Shown: in pieces, positions 26,948-35,210 of the stretch
How positions within the stretch are numbered: the stretch's first letter is position 1
Layout of the letters: every line of letters begins with the position of its first letter
From: Pseudomonadota bacterium
GTDB lineage: Bacteria > Pseudomonadota > Gammaproteobacteria > Steroidobacterales > Woeseiaceae
Reading direction: 5' to 3'
DNA: 53,954 nt
Assembly (NCBI GenBank): GCA_022560695.1
Contig: JADFSP010000017.1
Span: forward strand, 1 to 53,954
The notes under the pieces: generated by a model
Told to the model about the DNA's origin: nothing
Database searches by the model: none
The model's input: only the letters and a program-made list of their open reading frames with translations
Program-made: the position numbers and the translations under genes

Positions 26948-27988
26948 ATGAAGCACAGTCAAACTTCCATTTCGAATTCTCGCTGGCTAAGGCCGGCATT
27001 GCTTGCCGTTGTCGCGGCGATTGTGACGGCCGGGTGCAAGACCCAGGCCATCACTCCACCGGGCGGGGCGGGCATGCCGACGCCACCGTCCTCGGGCGGG
27101 ATGCCGGCTCCCAGCGGCGGCTCGTCCGGCAGCAGTGGCGATTCGTCGGATAGCAGTGGCGGTTCCACGGGCAGCAGTGGCGGTTCCACGGGCAGCAGTG
27201 GCGGTTCGTCGGACGGTAGCTCCACAACCGGTGACAGCGGGTCCATGGGCGGTAGCGATGGATCTGCGGGCAGTGTCGGCAGCATGCCGCAAATTGAAAT
27301 GCCCGGTGGATTTCCGGGCGCGGGAGCCGGCGGCGATGGCGATGGCGATGCGGATGCCGACAGCGACGGTGACAGCAATTCCGACTGCGGCGATACGGGC
27401 GAATTGCCGGGCGGTGTCGGCGGTATGGGTCAGGCGGGCGAGTGCCTCGGAGGTGGCGGCGGCTCGGACAGCGATAGCGACAGCGAAGCGGCCTCGGCCT
27501 CCGGCGGCGAGGGCGGCGGCGGGGTCGCGGGAACCGGCGGTGCTGGTGGCATCGGACAATTTCCGGCCGAAAGCGGCGCTGAGCGTGCCGCGCGCCTCGG
27601 TCGCGAACTCGAAGAGTCGGTTGGTGGCTTCGACGAGGTTCTGCTGGAAGAGCAGCGTGAAATCGCCGCTGTGGGCCGCAATACCGAAGGCTTCGGCGGT
27701 AGCGGGTCCGGCAGTGGTTCGGGGGGAGGGATCAGCCTCGGCGACCAGTCGGCGGGCGGATCCAGCGGGGGCTCGGTCACTGTCGCAAATCGCAGCGCCC
27801 CAACGCGTGAATCGCCGATCGCAGGCATGTCGGATCAGGAGATCCGCGAGCGCACACCGGATGACATTCCGGTGACCGTTGACGACGACATCATCTCGCG
27901 GCAATTGCGTGAGGCCGCACTGGCTGAGGAGGATCCCGAGCTACGCGAGCGCCTCTGGGTGGAATATCGAAAATACAAAGACCTGTGA
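26948..27988 (+). CDS. Gly/Ser/Asp-rich repeat lipoprotein
   Basis: The 346-residue product starts at ATG 26948, with GAGGTG seven bases upstream. A signal peptide ends in the lipobox VTAGC, so it should be a lipoprotein. The mature chain is low-complexity: a Pro/Gly region, a Gly/Ser tract built on 21-bp DNA repeats, an Asp-rich tract (GDGDGDADADSDGDS) that could bind calcium, and glycine-rich blocks. The last 100 residues are ordinary, acidic and probably helical, with RTPDDIPVTVDDDII near the end. The layout is that of a flexible spacer carrying a C-terminal domain into the periplasm or to the surface. No family is recognised. Confidence 0.75.
   Translation: MKHSQTSISNSRWLRPALLAVVAAIVTAGCKTQAITPPGGAGMPTPPSSGGMPAPSGGSSGSSGDSSDSSGGSTGSSGGSTGSSGGSSDGSSTTGDSGSMGGSDGSAGSVGSMPQIEMPGGFPGAGAGGDGDGDADADSDGDSNSDCGDTGELPGGVGGMGQAGECLGGGGGSDSDSDSEAASASGGEGGGGVAGTGGAGGIGQFPAESGAERAARLGRELEESVGGFDEVLLEEQREIAAVGRNTEGFGGSGSGSGSGGGISLGDQSAGGSSGGSVTVANRSAPTRESPIAGMSDQEIRERTPDDIPVTVDDDIISRQLREAALAEEDPELRERLWVEYRKYKDL
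27128..27211 (+). repeat. four 21-bp tandem repeats inside the lipoprotein gene
   Basis: Four in-frame units based on GGCAGCAGTGGCGGTTCCAC occupy 27128-27148, 27149-27169, 27170-27190 and 27191-27211 with a few substitutions each. They encode heptads GSSGDSS, DSSGGST, GSSGGST and GSSGGSS. Such near-identical arrays can change copy number by slippage without breaking the frame. Confidence 0.85.
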
Positions 27989-28013
27989 GTGCGACATACC
28001 ATAAGGAGTCGGT

Positions 28014-29255
28014 TTGCGCGACATAAGGGAAATATTGCTACTGGTTACAGCGCTTTGCGTCGTAGTGCCAGGCTGCAGCGTCAACGAAGTCATCGTTGCC
28101 GAAGAAACCGAGTTGCTGGTCGCTGACACGCCGGCCGATGAGTCCTTGTTGCTGGATGTCGGAATCGTCGAGTTGGCTGATGGCGTACCGGACTCGAACG
28201 ATCCGATCGACTCGGGCATTCATGGAGACATACGCGCGGCGGAGTCGCGGTACCTGGCGTACCACCTGAAAACGACGATGCAGGGAACCGGGCAGTGGGG
28301 CGCAGTCCGAGTAATCCCGTCGCGAAGTGTGTTCACCGATATCATAATCAGCGGCGAAATCGAGAAGTCTGACGGTGAGTACATAACGCTGAGAATCACG
28401 GTCGCCGATGCGACGGGGAAACGCTGGTACAACAAATTGTACAGCGCGCAGACCGGCGTTTCGTCGTATTCCGAAAACCGTGACCGTCGTCAGGATCCGT
28501 ACCAGAAAGTATTCAATGACATTGCGAACGATCTGCACACCTACGCGAGTCAACTGCCGGCAAAAGAGATTTCTCGGATTCGTCAGGTATCGGAACTGCA
28601 ATTTTTCGCGGACATGTCGCCGCTGGCTTATGGTGAGCACCTGCAGACGAATAAGGACGGTATTTATTCAGTCGCCCGGCTGCCGGCAGAGAACGATCCG
28701 GCGGTCGTGCGATTGCGTCAGATTCGCGAACGCGACCGGCTGGTTGTCGATACGATCAACGAGCATTACGCCAATTTCTACTACGGTATCGCGATTCCAT
28801 ACAATTCCTGGCGCAAAATCTCACGTGAAGAATCCATAAATTTCCGCCAGGTTCGGCGATCCGCCGCTCTGCAATCCTTGATGGGGGTCGTCATACTCGC
28901 CGGCTCCCTGGCAGTTGATACGGACAGCAACAGCCGTTCCAAGCGGCGCGTCAACAGAAGCTTGCAAAACATCGGTATTACTGAGGGCTTCAACCGTATC
29001 ATGGGCGGAATTACGCGACGTGCGGAGTCACAGCTGCACATCGAGGCCATTCGGGAGTTGTCGGAGTCGTTTGGCTCGGAAGCTGCGCCAATGGTTGTCG
29101 AAGTCGAAGGCCAGACAAGGCGGCTGACCGGCACGGCGGCCGCCCAGTACGAAAGCTGGCGAAGGCTTTTGCGGCAAATTTATGAGGCCGATACCGGATT
29201 CACGGAGCCGGTCGATGTCAGTTCGCCGGTGCGTGTCCCCCAACCGGCGGGATGA
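28014..29255 (+). CDS. lipoprotein of unknown function
   Basis: The 413-residue product starts at TTG 28014, fixed by AGGAG five bases before it. The signal peptide ends in VVPGC, a lipobox. The region from about residue 65 to 185 (ESRYLAYHLKTTMQGTGQWG, then SGEIEKSDGEYITLRITV and DPYQKVFNDIANDL) looks like one folded alpha/beta domain, resembling the periplasmic lipoproteins that assemble with other envelope proteins. A hydrophobic stretch (LMGVVILAGSLAV, about 287-299) is followed by a basic patch. It overlaps the next kinase gene by four bases (ATGA), showing translational coupling to the cluster. No named family is assigned. Confidence 0.75.
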   Translation: MRDIREILLLVTALCVVVPGCSVNEVIVAEETELLVADTPADESLLLDVGIVELADGVPDSNDPIDSGIHGDIRAAESRYLAYHLKTTMQGTGQWGAVRVIPSRSVFTDIIISGEIEKSDGEYITLRITVADATGKRWYNKLYSAQTGVSSYSENRDRRQDPYQKVFNDIANDLHTYASQLPAKEISRIRQVSELQFFADMSPLAYGEHLQTNKDGIYSVARLPAENDPAVVRLRQIRERDRLVVDTINEHYANFYYGIAIPYNSWRKISREESINFRQVRRSAALQSLMGVVILAGSLAVDTDSNSRSKRRVNRSLQNIGITEGFNRIMGGITRRAESQLHIEAIRELSESFGSEAAPMVVEVEGQTRRLTGTAAAQYESWRRLLRQIYEADTGFTEPVDVSSPVRVPQPAG

Positions 29256-31642
29256 GCAGTCGGCAATCGATGCGTCAACTCAGTAACGGAACACAACTCG
29301 CCCATCGCTACACACTGAATCGCAGGCTCGGCGCGGGCGGCGCCGCCCAGACCTGGCTGGCGTCAGATCGAATGACGCGTGCGTCGGTTGCACTGAAGAT
29401 ACTGGTCGATGACGGCGGTGGCGCTGACACATTGCGGCGCGAGTGGCAGTTGAGCATACGTCTCATGCACGCGCACATCGTGCGAGTGTTCGAATTTCAC
29501 GACGATCCTGATGGGCCTTTTTACAGCCTGCAGTTTATCGACGGTCCCAACATCAGCGTGTTATGTGGCGCGCCACTCGAAGACTCGTTGCCACCGATCG
29601 GGTTGCTCGCGGACGCGCTGCGGTATGCGCACGGAAAGGGAGTGGTGCACCGCGATATCAAGGCAAGCAATATTCTGCTGGATCGCAACGGCGCGCCGTA
29701 CCTCATCGATTTCGGGGTCGCCGCAAGCGATGAGGCAGATCTCGGCGGAGGCGCACCCGGGGGATCACTTATAGCGGCCAGTCCGCAGCAGCTCGATGGC
29801 GCCGCCGCGCAACCGTCGGACGACATATTTGCGCTGGGAGGACTGATCTACGAATTGGTCAGCGGGCATTCCCCGTATTCATCATCGGCGACGGCCGACG
29901 ACATTCGGAATACTGTGCCGCCACCGCTGCTGGCTTCCGACGGTGCAACGATCTCGCCCGATTTGCAGCAACTCGTCGCGAGAATGCTGGACAAGAAGCC
30001 CCAACAACGGCCGGACGCCGAGGCCGTCACAGCTGGACTTGCAGCTTTGGGGTTCGCGGCGGCGGCTGCGCCGAGTCGCTATACCGGTGGTGCAAGCGTT
30101 GCGCGCGACGACGTCATTACGAAGAGCGAATCCATTCGCGTGGCGCGCAGGCACGCGGCGACATCGCCTCAGCCACCGGTGCAGGCTCGCGAACGCGGCA
30201 TCAGCCCAAGGATGCTGAGTATCAGTCTGGTCGCGCTGGCACTAATGCTCATCGGCGTTGTGTTTATCCTGCCGAAAACGCTGACGACGGATGGTTCGCA
30301 AGCGGTTTCGACGCAAGAGGATGAAGCGGCGTCGACGGATCGTGAGCAGATAAAAGGTCGCAGCGGTGTCAGCTTCAGCGAGAACATCGCTGACCTCGCC
30401 GGTCGTGACGTACGTGTACAGGCACGCGCGGCGACCGAGACGATATTGGGAGAACTGCTGTCGAAAATGGAGACGCTGGAGCAGAGAGCCGTGCAGCGCT
30501 GGGGCGGGCTCAGATTCAAACGTGCCCAGGCGGCGTACGCGGAGGGCGATCAGGCGTACCTGGCGAGGGACTATGCAACGGCCGGCGAAAAGTACAACGA
30601 AGCGATCGAAATCACTGCGCCTCTTCTGGACGAAGTCGATCGCATATTTGCAAGGACGATGACTGACGCACAGACGGCCCTCGATCGCGCCGACACGGTC
30701 GAGGCGCTGCGCCAGTTTGATCTGGCAGTCGCGATCAGCCCGAGTCATGCCGTCGCTCTTGCCGGCCTGCATCGTGCGCGCAATCTGGACACGGTGCTGT
30801 CATTGATCGACCGGGGGCTTGCACTTGAAGAGAATCTTGAACTCGATGCAGCTCAGCAGAATTTCGCACGAGCGGTCGAAATTGATCCCGCGTGGGAGCC
30901 GGCGCACGTGGGGCTGCAGCGCGTACTGGCGGCGATAAATCAGATGGATTTTGACCAGCGCATGACCGAGGGTCTGGAAGCGCTAACGCTCGGTGAATTT
31001 CTTTCGGCGCGAGCGGCGTTTCGCATGGCGCAATCTTTGAAACCGGAATCGCCGGAGCCGGCGGACGGATTGCAGCAGGTTGATCAGGGTGTACGGCTTA
31101 ACCAAATCGGGGCGCTGCAACGAAAGGCCCGGTCGCTCGAGCAAGGCGAGCGATGGGACGACGTCGTAGACACCTACGAAAGCATACTCGATCTTGATGG
31201 CGACCTGGTGTTCGCACAAGAGGGTTTGCGGCAGGCGCAGCAAATGGCGGCGCTGCATGGTCGGCTTGACAGTTACATCGCCAATCCTGACACCCTGAGC
31301 GCGCCGGCAACAATGCGAGCCGCAACGCAACTCGTCGTCGATATCACCAGAATGCCGACTCTCGGGTCGCGGCTCACCGATCAGCGAAATGAGCTGGGCC
31401 GATTGTTGAAGCGCGCCGCGACTCCTCTCACAGTGCAGTTGGTCTCGGACAGTCTTACGAATGTGTCCATCTACAAGGTTGGCAGACTCGGCAGCTTCGA
31501 CCGGCGAGAAGTCAACTTGCTGCCAGGCACATACGTAGCGGTGGGGAGTCGGTCCGGATATCGTGACGTGCGGCTGGAATTCAGGGTCGCGCCGGAAATC
31601 GACATGCAGCCGATCATCGTCCGTTGCGAGGAACAGATTTGA
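29252..31642 (+). CDS. membrane Ser/Thr kinase with TPR-like C-terminal half
   Basis: The 796-residue product has a Hanks-type kinase domain (about 18-275): RLGAGGAAQTWLA, VALKIL, catalytic HRDIKASN with Asp135, IDFGVA. A single membrane helix (about 316-340, MLSISLVALALMLIGVVFI) separates it from a long helical part (about 390-715) with TPR-like units such as YLARDYATAGEKYNEAIEI and LDAAQQNFARAVEIDPAWEP. The final 80 residues are beta-rich. The kinase is cytoplasmic and the TPR-like part periplasmic, suggesting a receptor for an envelope ligand. It overlaps both neighbours by four bases. Its likely targets are the FHA proteins encoded beside it. Confidence 0.9.
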   Translation: MSSRQSMRQLSNGTQLAHRYTLNRRLGAGGAAQTWLASDRMTRASVALKILVDDGGGADTLRREWQLSIRLMHAHIVRVFEFHDDPDGPFYSLQFIDGPNISVLCGAPLEDSLPPIGLLADALRYAHGKGVVHRDIKASNILLDRNGAPYLIDFGVAASDEADLGGGAPGGSLIAASPQQLDGAAAQPSDDIFALGGLIYELVSGHSPYSSSATADDIRNTVPPPLLASDGATISPDLQQLVARMLDKKPQQRPDAEAVTAGLAALGFAAAAAPSRYTGGASVARDDVITKSESIRVARRHAATSPQPPVQARERGISPRMLSISLVALALMLIGVVFILPKTLTTDGSQAVSTQEDEAASTDREQIKGRSGVSFSENIADLAGRDVRVQARAATETILGELLSKMETLEQRAVQRWGGLRFKRAQAAYAEGDQAYLARDYATAGEKYNEAIEITAPLLDEVDRIFARTMTDAQTALDRADTVEALRQFDLAVAISPSHAVALAGLHRARNLDTVLSLIDRGLALEENLELDAAQQNFARAVEIDPAWEPAHVGLQRVLAAINQMDFDQRMTEGLEALTLGEFLSARAAFRMAQSLKPESPEPADGLQQVDQGVRLNQIGALQRKARSLEQGERWDDVVDTYESILDLDGDLVFAQEGLRQAQQMAALHGRLDSYIANPDTLSAPATMRAATQLVVDITRMPTLGSRLTDQRNELGRLLKRAATPLTVQLVSDSLTNVSIYKVGRLGSFDRREVNLLPGTYVAVGSRSGYRDVRLEFRVAPEIDMQPIIVRCEEQI

Positions 31643-34065
31643 GTTTCGATCACCTTATTATCAGGGATGTAGAAGGCGAGCGACGCATTGACGCCGATCA
31701 ACTGCCATTACGCGTCGGCACAGGCAGCGATTGTGAACTGCGCTTGCCGGGCCCCGGGGGCGGGCCGGTCATGTTGTTTGATCTGCTGGACGGCGCTCCT
31801 TTCGTACAGCCTGTGGGCCGGGACGAATCGATGGGCATCAACGGTGAGCCACTGTTGGCGAGCCGCCGCCTCGTCGACGGCGACGAGCTGCAGTTTTTCG
31901 GCAGCCGCATTCGTGTGCTGGCGACCGACAATCGGTTGACGCTGGACGTTCGACTCGAGGACAGCGCGTACATCACGCAACCGCCCGAACTGGCAGATAG
32001 CGGCGGCCAGTCCGGGCAGGAAGCGATAGCGCCAACGGCTTTTCGACGCGCCGCCGAGACACTAGCCGCATCGCCCGGGCCTGACAAGAGCCCGCTCAAG
32101 GTCATCGTCGGCGGCGGCCTGGCCGTGCTGTTGCTGACGTCGTATGTGCTGTTCAGTTCAAAATCAATCCAGTTCGACGTAGATCCCGCCGAACCGGACA
32201 CTGTCGCGATCAGTGGTGGGTGGTTTCGGCTGCCCATCGGCGACCGTGTACTGCTGCGCACCGGTGACTACACGGTCAAGGTCCAAAAGCAGGGTTACTA
32301 CGACGTGAGTCAAAGTTTCGTTGTCGACGATGAGCCCAGCAAGACCATCGAGATCCGCATGCGCAGATTACCGGGGCAGGTCACGATTACGACCGACCCC
32401 GCTGCAGACGCCGTGGTAACGATCGACGATAACTTCGTCGGTCCGGCGCCATTCGGCCCGGTCGAATTGCAACCGGGCGAGCATAGCGTCATCGTGCGTT
32501 CCAGGCGGTATTTGCCGTATGCCGACGTTATTCAGGTTGCGGGACTGGGACATCATGATGTTGTCAACGTTCAGCTCATCCCGCGCTGGGCCAATATCGA
32601 CATATCATCCGAGCCGCCCGGCGCAACCATTTTTGCGGGCGAACAGCGTGTCGGTGAGACGCCGGCCGTCATCCAGCTGCTCGAGGGCACACACCAGCTC
32701 AGCGTCGTGCTCGACGGGTTCAGGGCCTGGGATGGAAGCGTCGTTGCCGAGCCGAATGTCGATCAGACATTGGCGACGATCGTGTTGCAGCTTGCCGACG
32801 CCAAGCTGCTCGTGAAATCGATTCCACGCGGCGCAAATGTGACGGTCGACGGCCGCTATCGCGGCCAGTCGCCGCTGACGTTGGCGTTGTCACCGGGCGT
32901 CGACTATCGTATCGGGCTGTCAAAGGCCGGTTACGGCGCGACAAGCCGTCAGGTGCGGCTGCAATCCGCCGCAAGCGATTCGATGACCGTGGATTTGACC
33001 GCGCGTACCGGCACGCTCACGGTCAATGTGTATCCCTCGGACGCAACGGTCTACGTCGATGGCCGTGCGCGGGGCCGTGGCACAACGACGCTCAGGCTCA
33101 GTTCCGCGCCGCATCGGATCGAAGTGCGCAAGCCCGGTTACGAGCGCTGGTCGCGCACCGTAACGCCAAGGCCCGGCTACCCGCAGACGACCACTGCCCG
33201 ATTGCGATCACTCGAAGCCATTGAACGCGCGTCGATTGCGGTTGAGCAACAAACGGCCGCCGGACAGACGATGCGTCGCGTGGAACCTGGAACGTTCAGG
33301 CTGGGCGCATCACGGAGCGAGCAGGGGAGACGCGCGAACGAAGTTCTCGTGCCGGTGACGTTGTCGCGACCGTACCTGATCGGGATCCACGAAGTTACCA
33401 ACAGGGAATTCAGCGCATTCCGCGCGAACCACGACTCCGGGGCGGATATTCATCCGTCGATGGCCGGCGACAATAACCCGGTTGCAAGCATTACCTGGGA
33501 AGATGCGGTGCAGTATTGCAACTGGCTCAGCGCCAAGGAAGGCCTGGACCCGGTGTACAAGGAGGAATTCGGTGCGTGGCTCGCGATCCGCCCGTTGCCG
33601 GATGGATATCGCCTTCCAACGGAAGCTGAATGGTCATGGGCGATTCGCTATCAGGGCAGTGCCACGGCATTGAAATTCAGCTGGGGCGAGCGATGGCCTG
33701 TACCGCGCGATAGCGGCAACTTCGCCGACAAGTCTGCAGTCGACCTTGTGCCCTCCATTCTGCCGGCCTATGACGACGGCTTCGCGTCGACAGCGGTTGT
33801 CGGTAAGTTTCCGGCGAGCGCGATTGGTATTTTTGATGGCGCCGGCAATGTGGCCGAGTGGGTGAACGATTATTACACGGTGCCGACTCCAGGCGTCACG
33901 ACGGCCGTTATCGATCCACTCGGCCCTGAGCGTGGCAATAGTTTTGTGATCCGCGGATCGAGTTGGCGCCACGCCAGCATGACTGAATTGAGACTCAGCT
34001 ATCGCGATTACGGTTCCAAGGCGCGACCTGATGTCGGGTTTCGCCTGGCAAGAAACGCCGACTGA
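31639..34065 (+). CDS. FHA-like / TM / PEGA-repeat / formylglycine-enzyme-like fusion protein
   Basis: The 808-residue product starts at TTG 31639, six bases after GAGGAA and overlapping the kinase stop (TTGA). An N-terminal degenerate FHA-like fold (about 8-100; LRVGTGSDCELRLPG) is followed by a membrane helix (about 150-170). Then come several PEGA-type beta domains of about 70 residues (GQVTITTDPAADAVVTID, ANIDISSEPPGATIFAG, LLVKSIPRGANVTVDGRYRG, GTLTVNVYPSDATVYVDG). From about residue 545 there is a SUMF1/FGE-sulfatase domain (MRRVEPGTFRLGASRSEQ, YRLPTEAEWSWAIRY, GNVAEWVNDYY, RGSSWRHA). The FHA-like part lies in the cytosol and the rest in the periplasm. TagR-type SUMF1-fold proteins work with a Ser/Thr kinase in type VI secretion control, a suggestive parallel. 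Confidence 0.88.
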   Translation: MSFDHLIIRDVEGERRIDADQLPLRVGTGSDCELRLPGPGGGPVMLFDLLDGAPFVQPVGRDESMGINGEPLLASRRLVDGDELQFFGSRIRVLATDNRLTLDVRLEDSAYITQPPELADSGGQSGQEAIAPTAFRRAAETLAASPGPDKSPLKVIVGGGLAVLLLTSYVLFSSKSIQFDVDPAEPDTVAISGGWFRLPIGDRVLLRTGDYTVKVQKQGYYDVSQSFVVDDEPSKTIEIRMRRLPGQVTITTDPAADAVVTIDDNFVGPAPFGPVELQPGEHSVIVRSRRYLPYADVIQVAGLGHHDVVNVQLIPRWANIDISSEPPGATIFAGEQRVGETPAVIQLLEGTHQLSVVLDGFRAWDGSVVAEPNVDQTLATIVLQLADAKLLVKSIPRGANVTVDGRYRGQSPLTLALSPGVDYRIGLSKAGYGATSRQVRLQSAASDSMTVDLTARTGTLTVNVYPSDATVYVDGRARGRGTTTLRLSSAPHRIEVRKPGYERWSRTVTPRPGYPQTTTARLRSLEAIERASIAVEQQTAAGQTMRRVEPGTFRLGASRSEQGRRANEVLVPVTLSRPYLIGIHEVTNREFSAFRANHDSGADIHPSMAGDNNPVASITWEDAVQYCNWLSAKEGLDPVYKEEFGAWLAIRPLPDGYRLPTEAEWSWAIRYQGSATALKFSWGERWPVPRDSGNFADKSAVDLVPSILPAYDDGFASTAVVGKFPASAIGIFDGAGNVAEWVNDYYTVPTPGVTTAVIDPLGPERGNSFVIRGSSWRHASMTELRLSYRDYGSKARPDVGFRLARNAD

Positions 34066-34136
34066 AATTTCGTGAGACAATCGCCCGCAAATGTGGTCCT
34101 ACAGGTATTGAGCGGCACGACGACGGAGGACTTCCA

Positions 34137-34364
34137 TTGCATCGCTACATTTTGACGCTGTTGCTTGCGACTCTGCTTGCTGCGAGTGCATGGTCGCAGG
34201 ATTCCGAGTCTGGCGAGGATGAAGATAGTGCGGATACGCCTGCCGAGACCGAAGACGACTCCGATCTTGACGAACAGGGTTTCGCTGACGGCAATGACGA
34301 TGACTTCATCCCGAGCGAAGACATTCCGATAGACCAGTCGATCGCGTTTCCTACCGATATTTGA
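34137..34364 (+). CDS. small acidic secreted protein
   Basis: The 75-residue product starts at TTG 34137 with GGAGGA six bases upstream, a strong ribosome binding site. A signal peptide (LTLLLATLLAASAWSQ) leaves a mature chain of about 55 residues, nearly half Asp or Glu and without cysteine. Nothing similar is known to me. The position between the FHA/PEGA gene and the ExbB-like gene, on the same strand and with its own strong SD, argues that it is a real part of the system, perhaps a periplasmic bridging or calcium-binding peptide (inference). Confidence 0.65.
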   Translation: MHRYILTLLLATLLAASAWSQDSESGEDEDSADTPAETEDDSDLDEQGFADGNDDDFIPSEDIPIDQSIAFPTDI

Positions 34365-34390
34365 CAGCTGATCAGCAACGAGTTTCAACT

Positions 34391-35191
34391 ATGAACAGAA
34401 AAAACATTCCGGCCGAATTCGTGTTTCAGCTCTTTGCATTGATCATTGCGATCATCATTGTGCACGCATTTTACGTGTCGGTCGTTCGCCCGAATGCAGC
34501 GCAAATCATCGAGCAGCAGGCCATCGCTTTGAAAGCCGATCCCGGCCACGTCAGGGAACGCAGAGTCTGGGTGCTGATCAAGGATATGGAGCAGGAGGCC
34601 TGTTTCATCCTGATGTTCTGGGCATTGGCGATCATGGGCTATAAGTCGGTACAAGTTATCGGCGAACGCGGGCTGCTCGATGTCGACCTCGTGCCAGTGG
34701 CCGATGGCATGCGGATTTTGCCGGAGGACACGCGCGAATTTGCGCGACAGATCCAGGCACTGCCGGAAGACCGGCAACGGATGCTGTTGCCACGGGCACT
34801 GCTCAGCGCACTGCGGCGCTTCAACTCGACGCACAATATTCAGGATGTGTCGACTAGTACTCACACAATCTGCGAGTCCGAGGCAGACCGCCTGGAGTCG
34901 GAATTGTCGATGATCCGTTATATATCCTGGGCCATACCGTCGATCGGCTTCATTGGCACCGTGCGTGGTATCGGGGAGGCGCTCGCGCAGGCGGACAAGG
35001 CAGTGCAAGGCGACATTGCCGGTGTTACGCAAAGCCTTGGCGTGGCGTTCAACTCGACGTTTATCGCGTTGTTGATCAGCATCTTCCTGATGTTTCTCGT
35101 GCACCAGTTGCAGTTGCTCCAGGAGCGGCTCGTATTCGACAGCGAATCGTATTGTGAAGATAAACTCATTCGGCACATGAAAGCCGACTAA
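34391..35191 (+). CDS. MotA/TolQ/ExbB-type proton channel protein
   Basis: The 266-residue product begins at ATG 34391 (NRKNIPAEFVFQLFALIIA). It has four hydrophobic segments: about 9-33, 69-85, 177-198 (ISWAIPSIGFIGTVRGIGEA) and 222-246 (GVAFNSTFIALLISIFLMFL). The last two, with the GTVRGIGEAL turn and the Asn-Ser-Thr in the final helix, match the conserved channel helices of MotA/TolQ/ExbB. Such proteins form a pentamer around two copies of a single-helix Asp-bearing partner and use the proton gradient. No ExbD, TolR or MotB gene is near; the two VWA proteins downstream have the corresponding helix. The large cytoplasmic loop is typical. Confidence 0.85.
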   Translation: MNRKNIPAEFVFQLFALIIAIIIVHAFYVSVVRPNAAQIIEQQAIALKADPGHVRERRVWVLIKDMEQEACFILMFWALAIMGYKSVQVIGERGLLDVDLVPVADGMRILPEDTREFARQIQALPEDRQRMLLPRALLSALRRFNSTHNIQDVSTSTHTICESEADRLESELSMIRYISWAIPSIGFIGTVRGIGEALAQADKAVQGDIAGVTQSLGVAFNSTFIALLISIFLMFLVHQLQLLQERLVFDSESYCEDKLIRHMKAD

Positions 35192-35210
35192 GACATGAGC
35201 GAATGACGCC

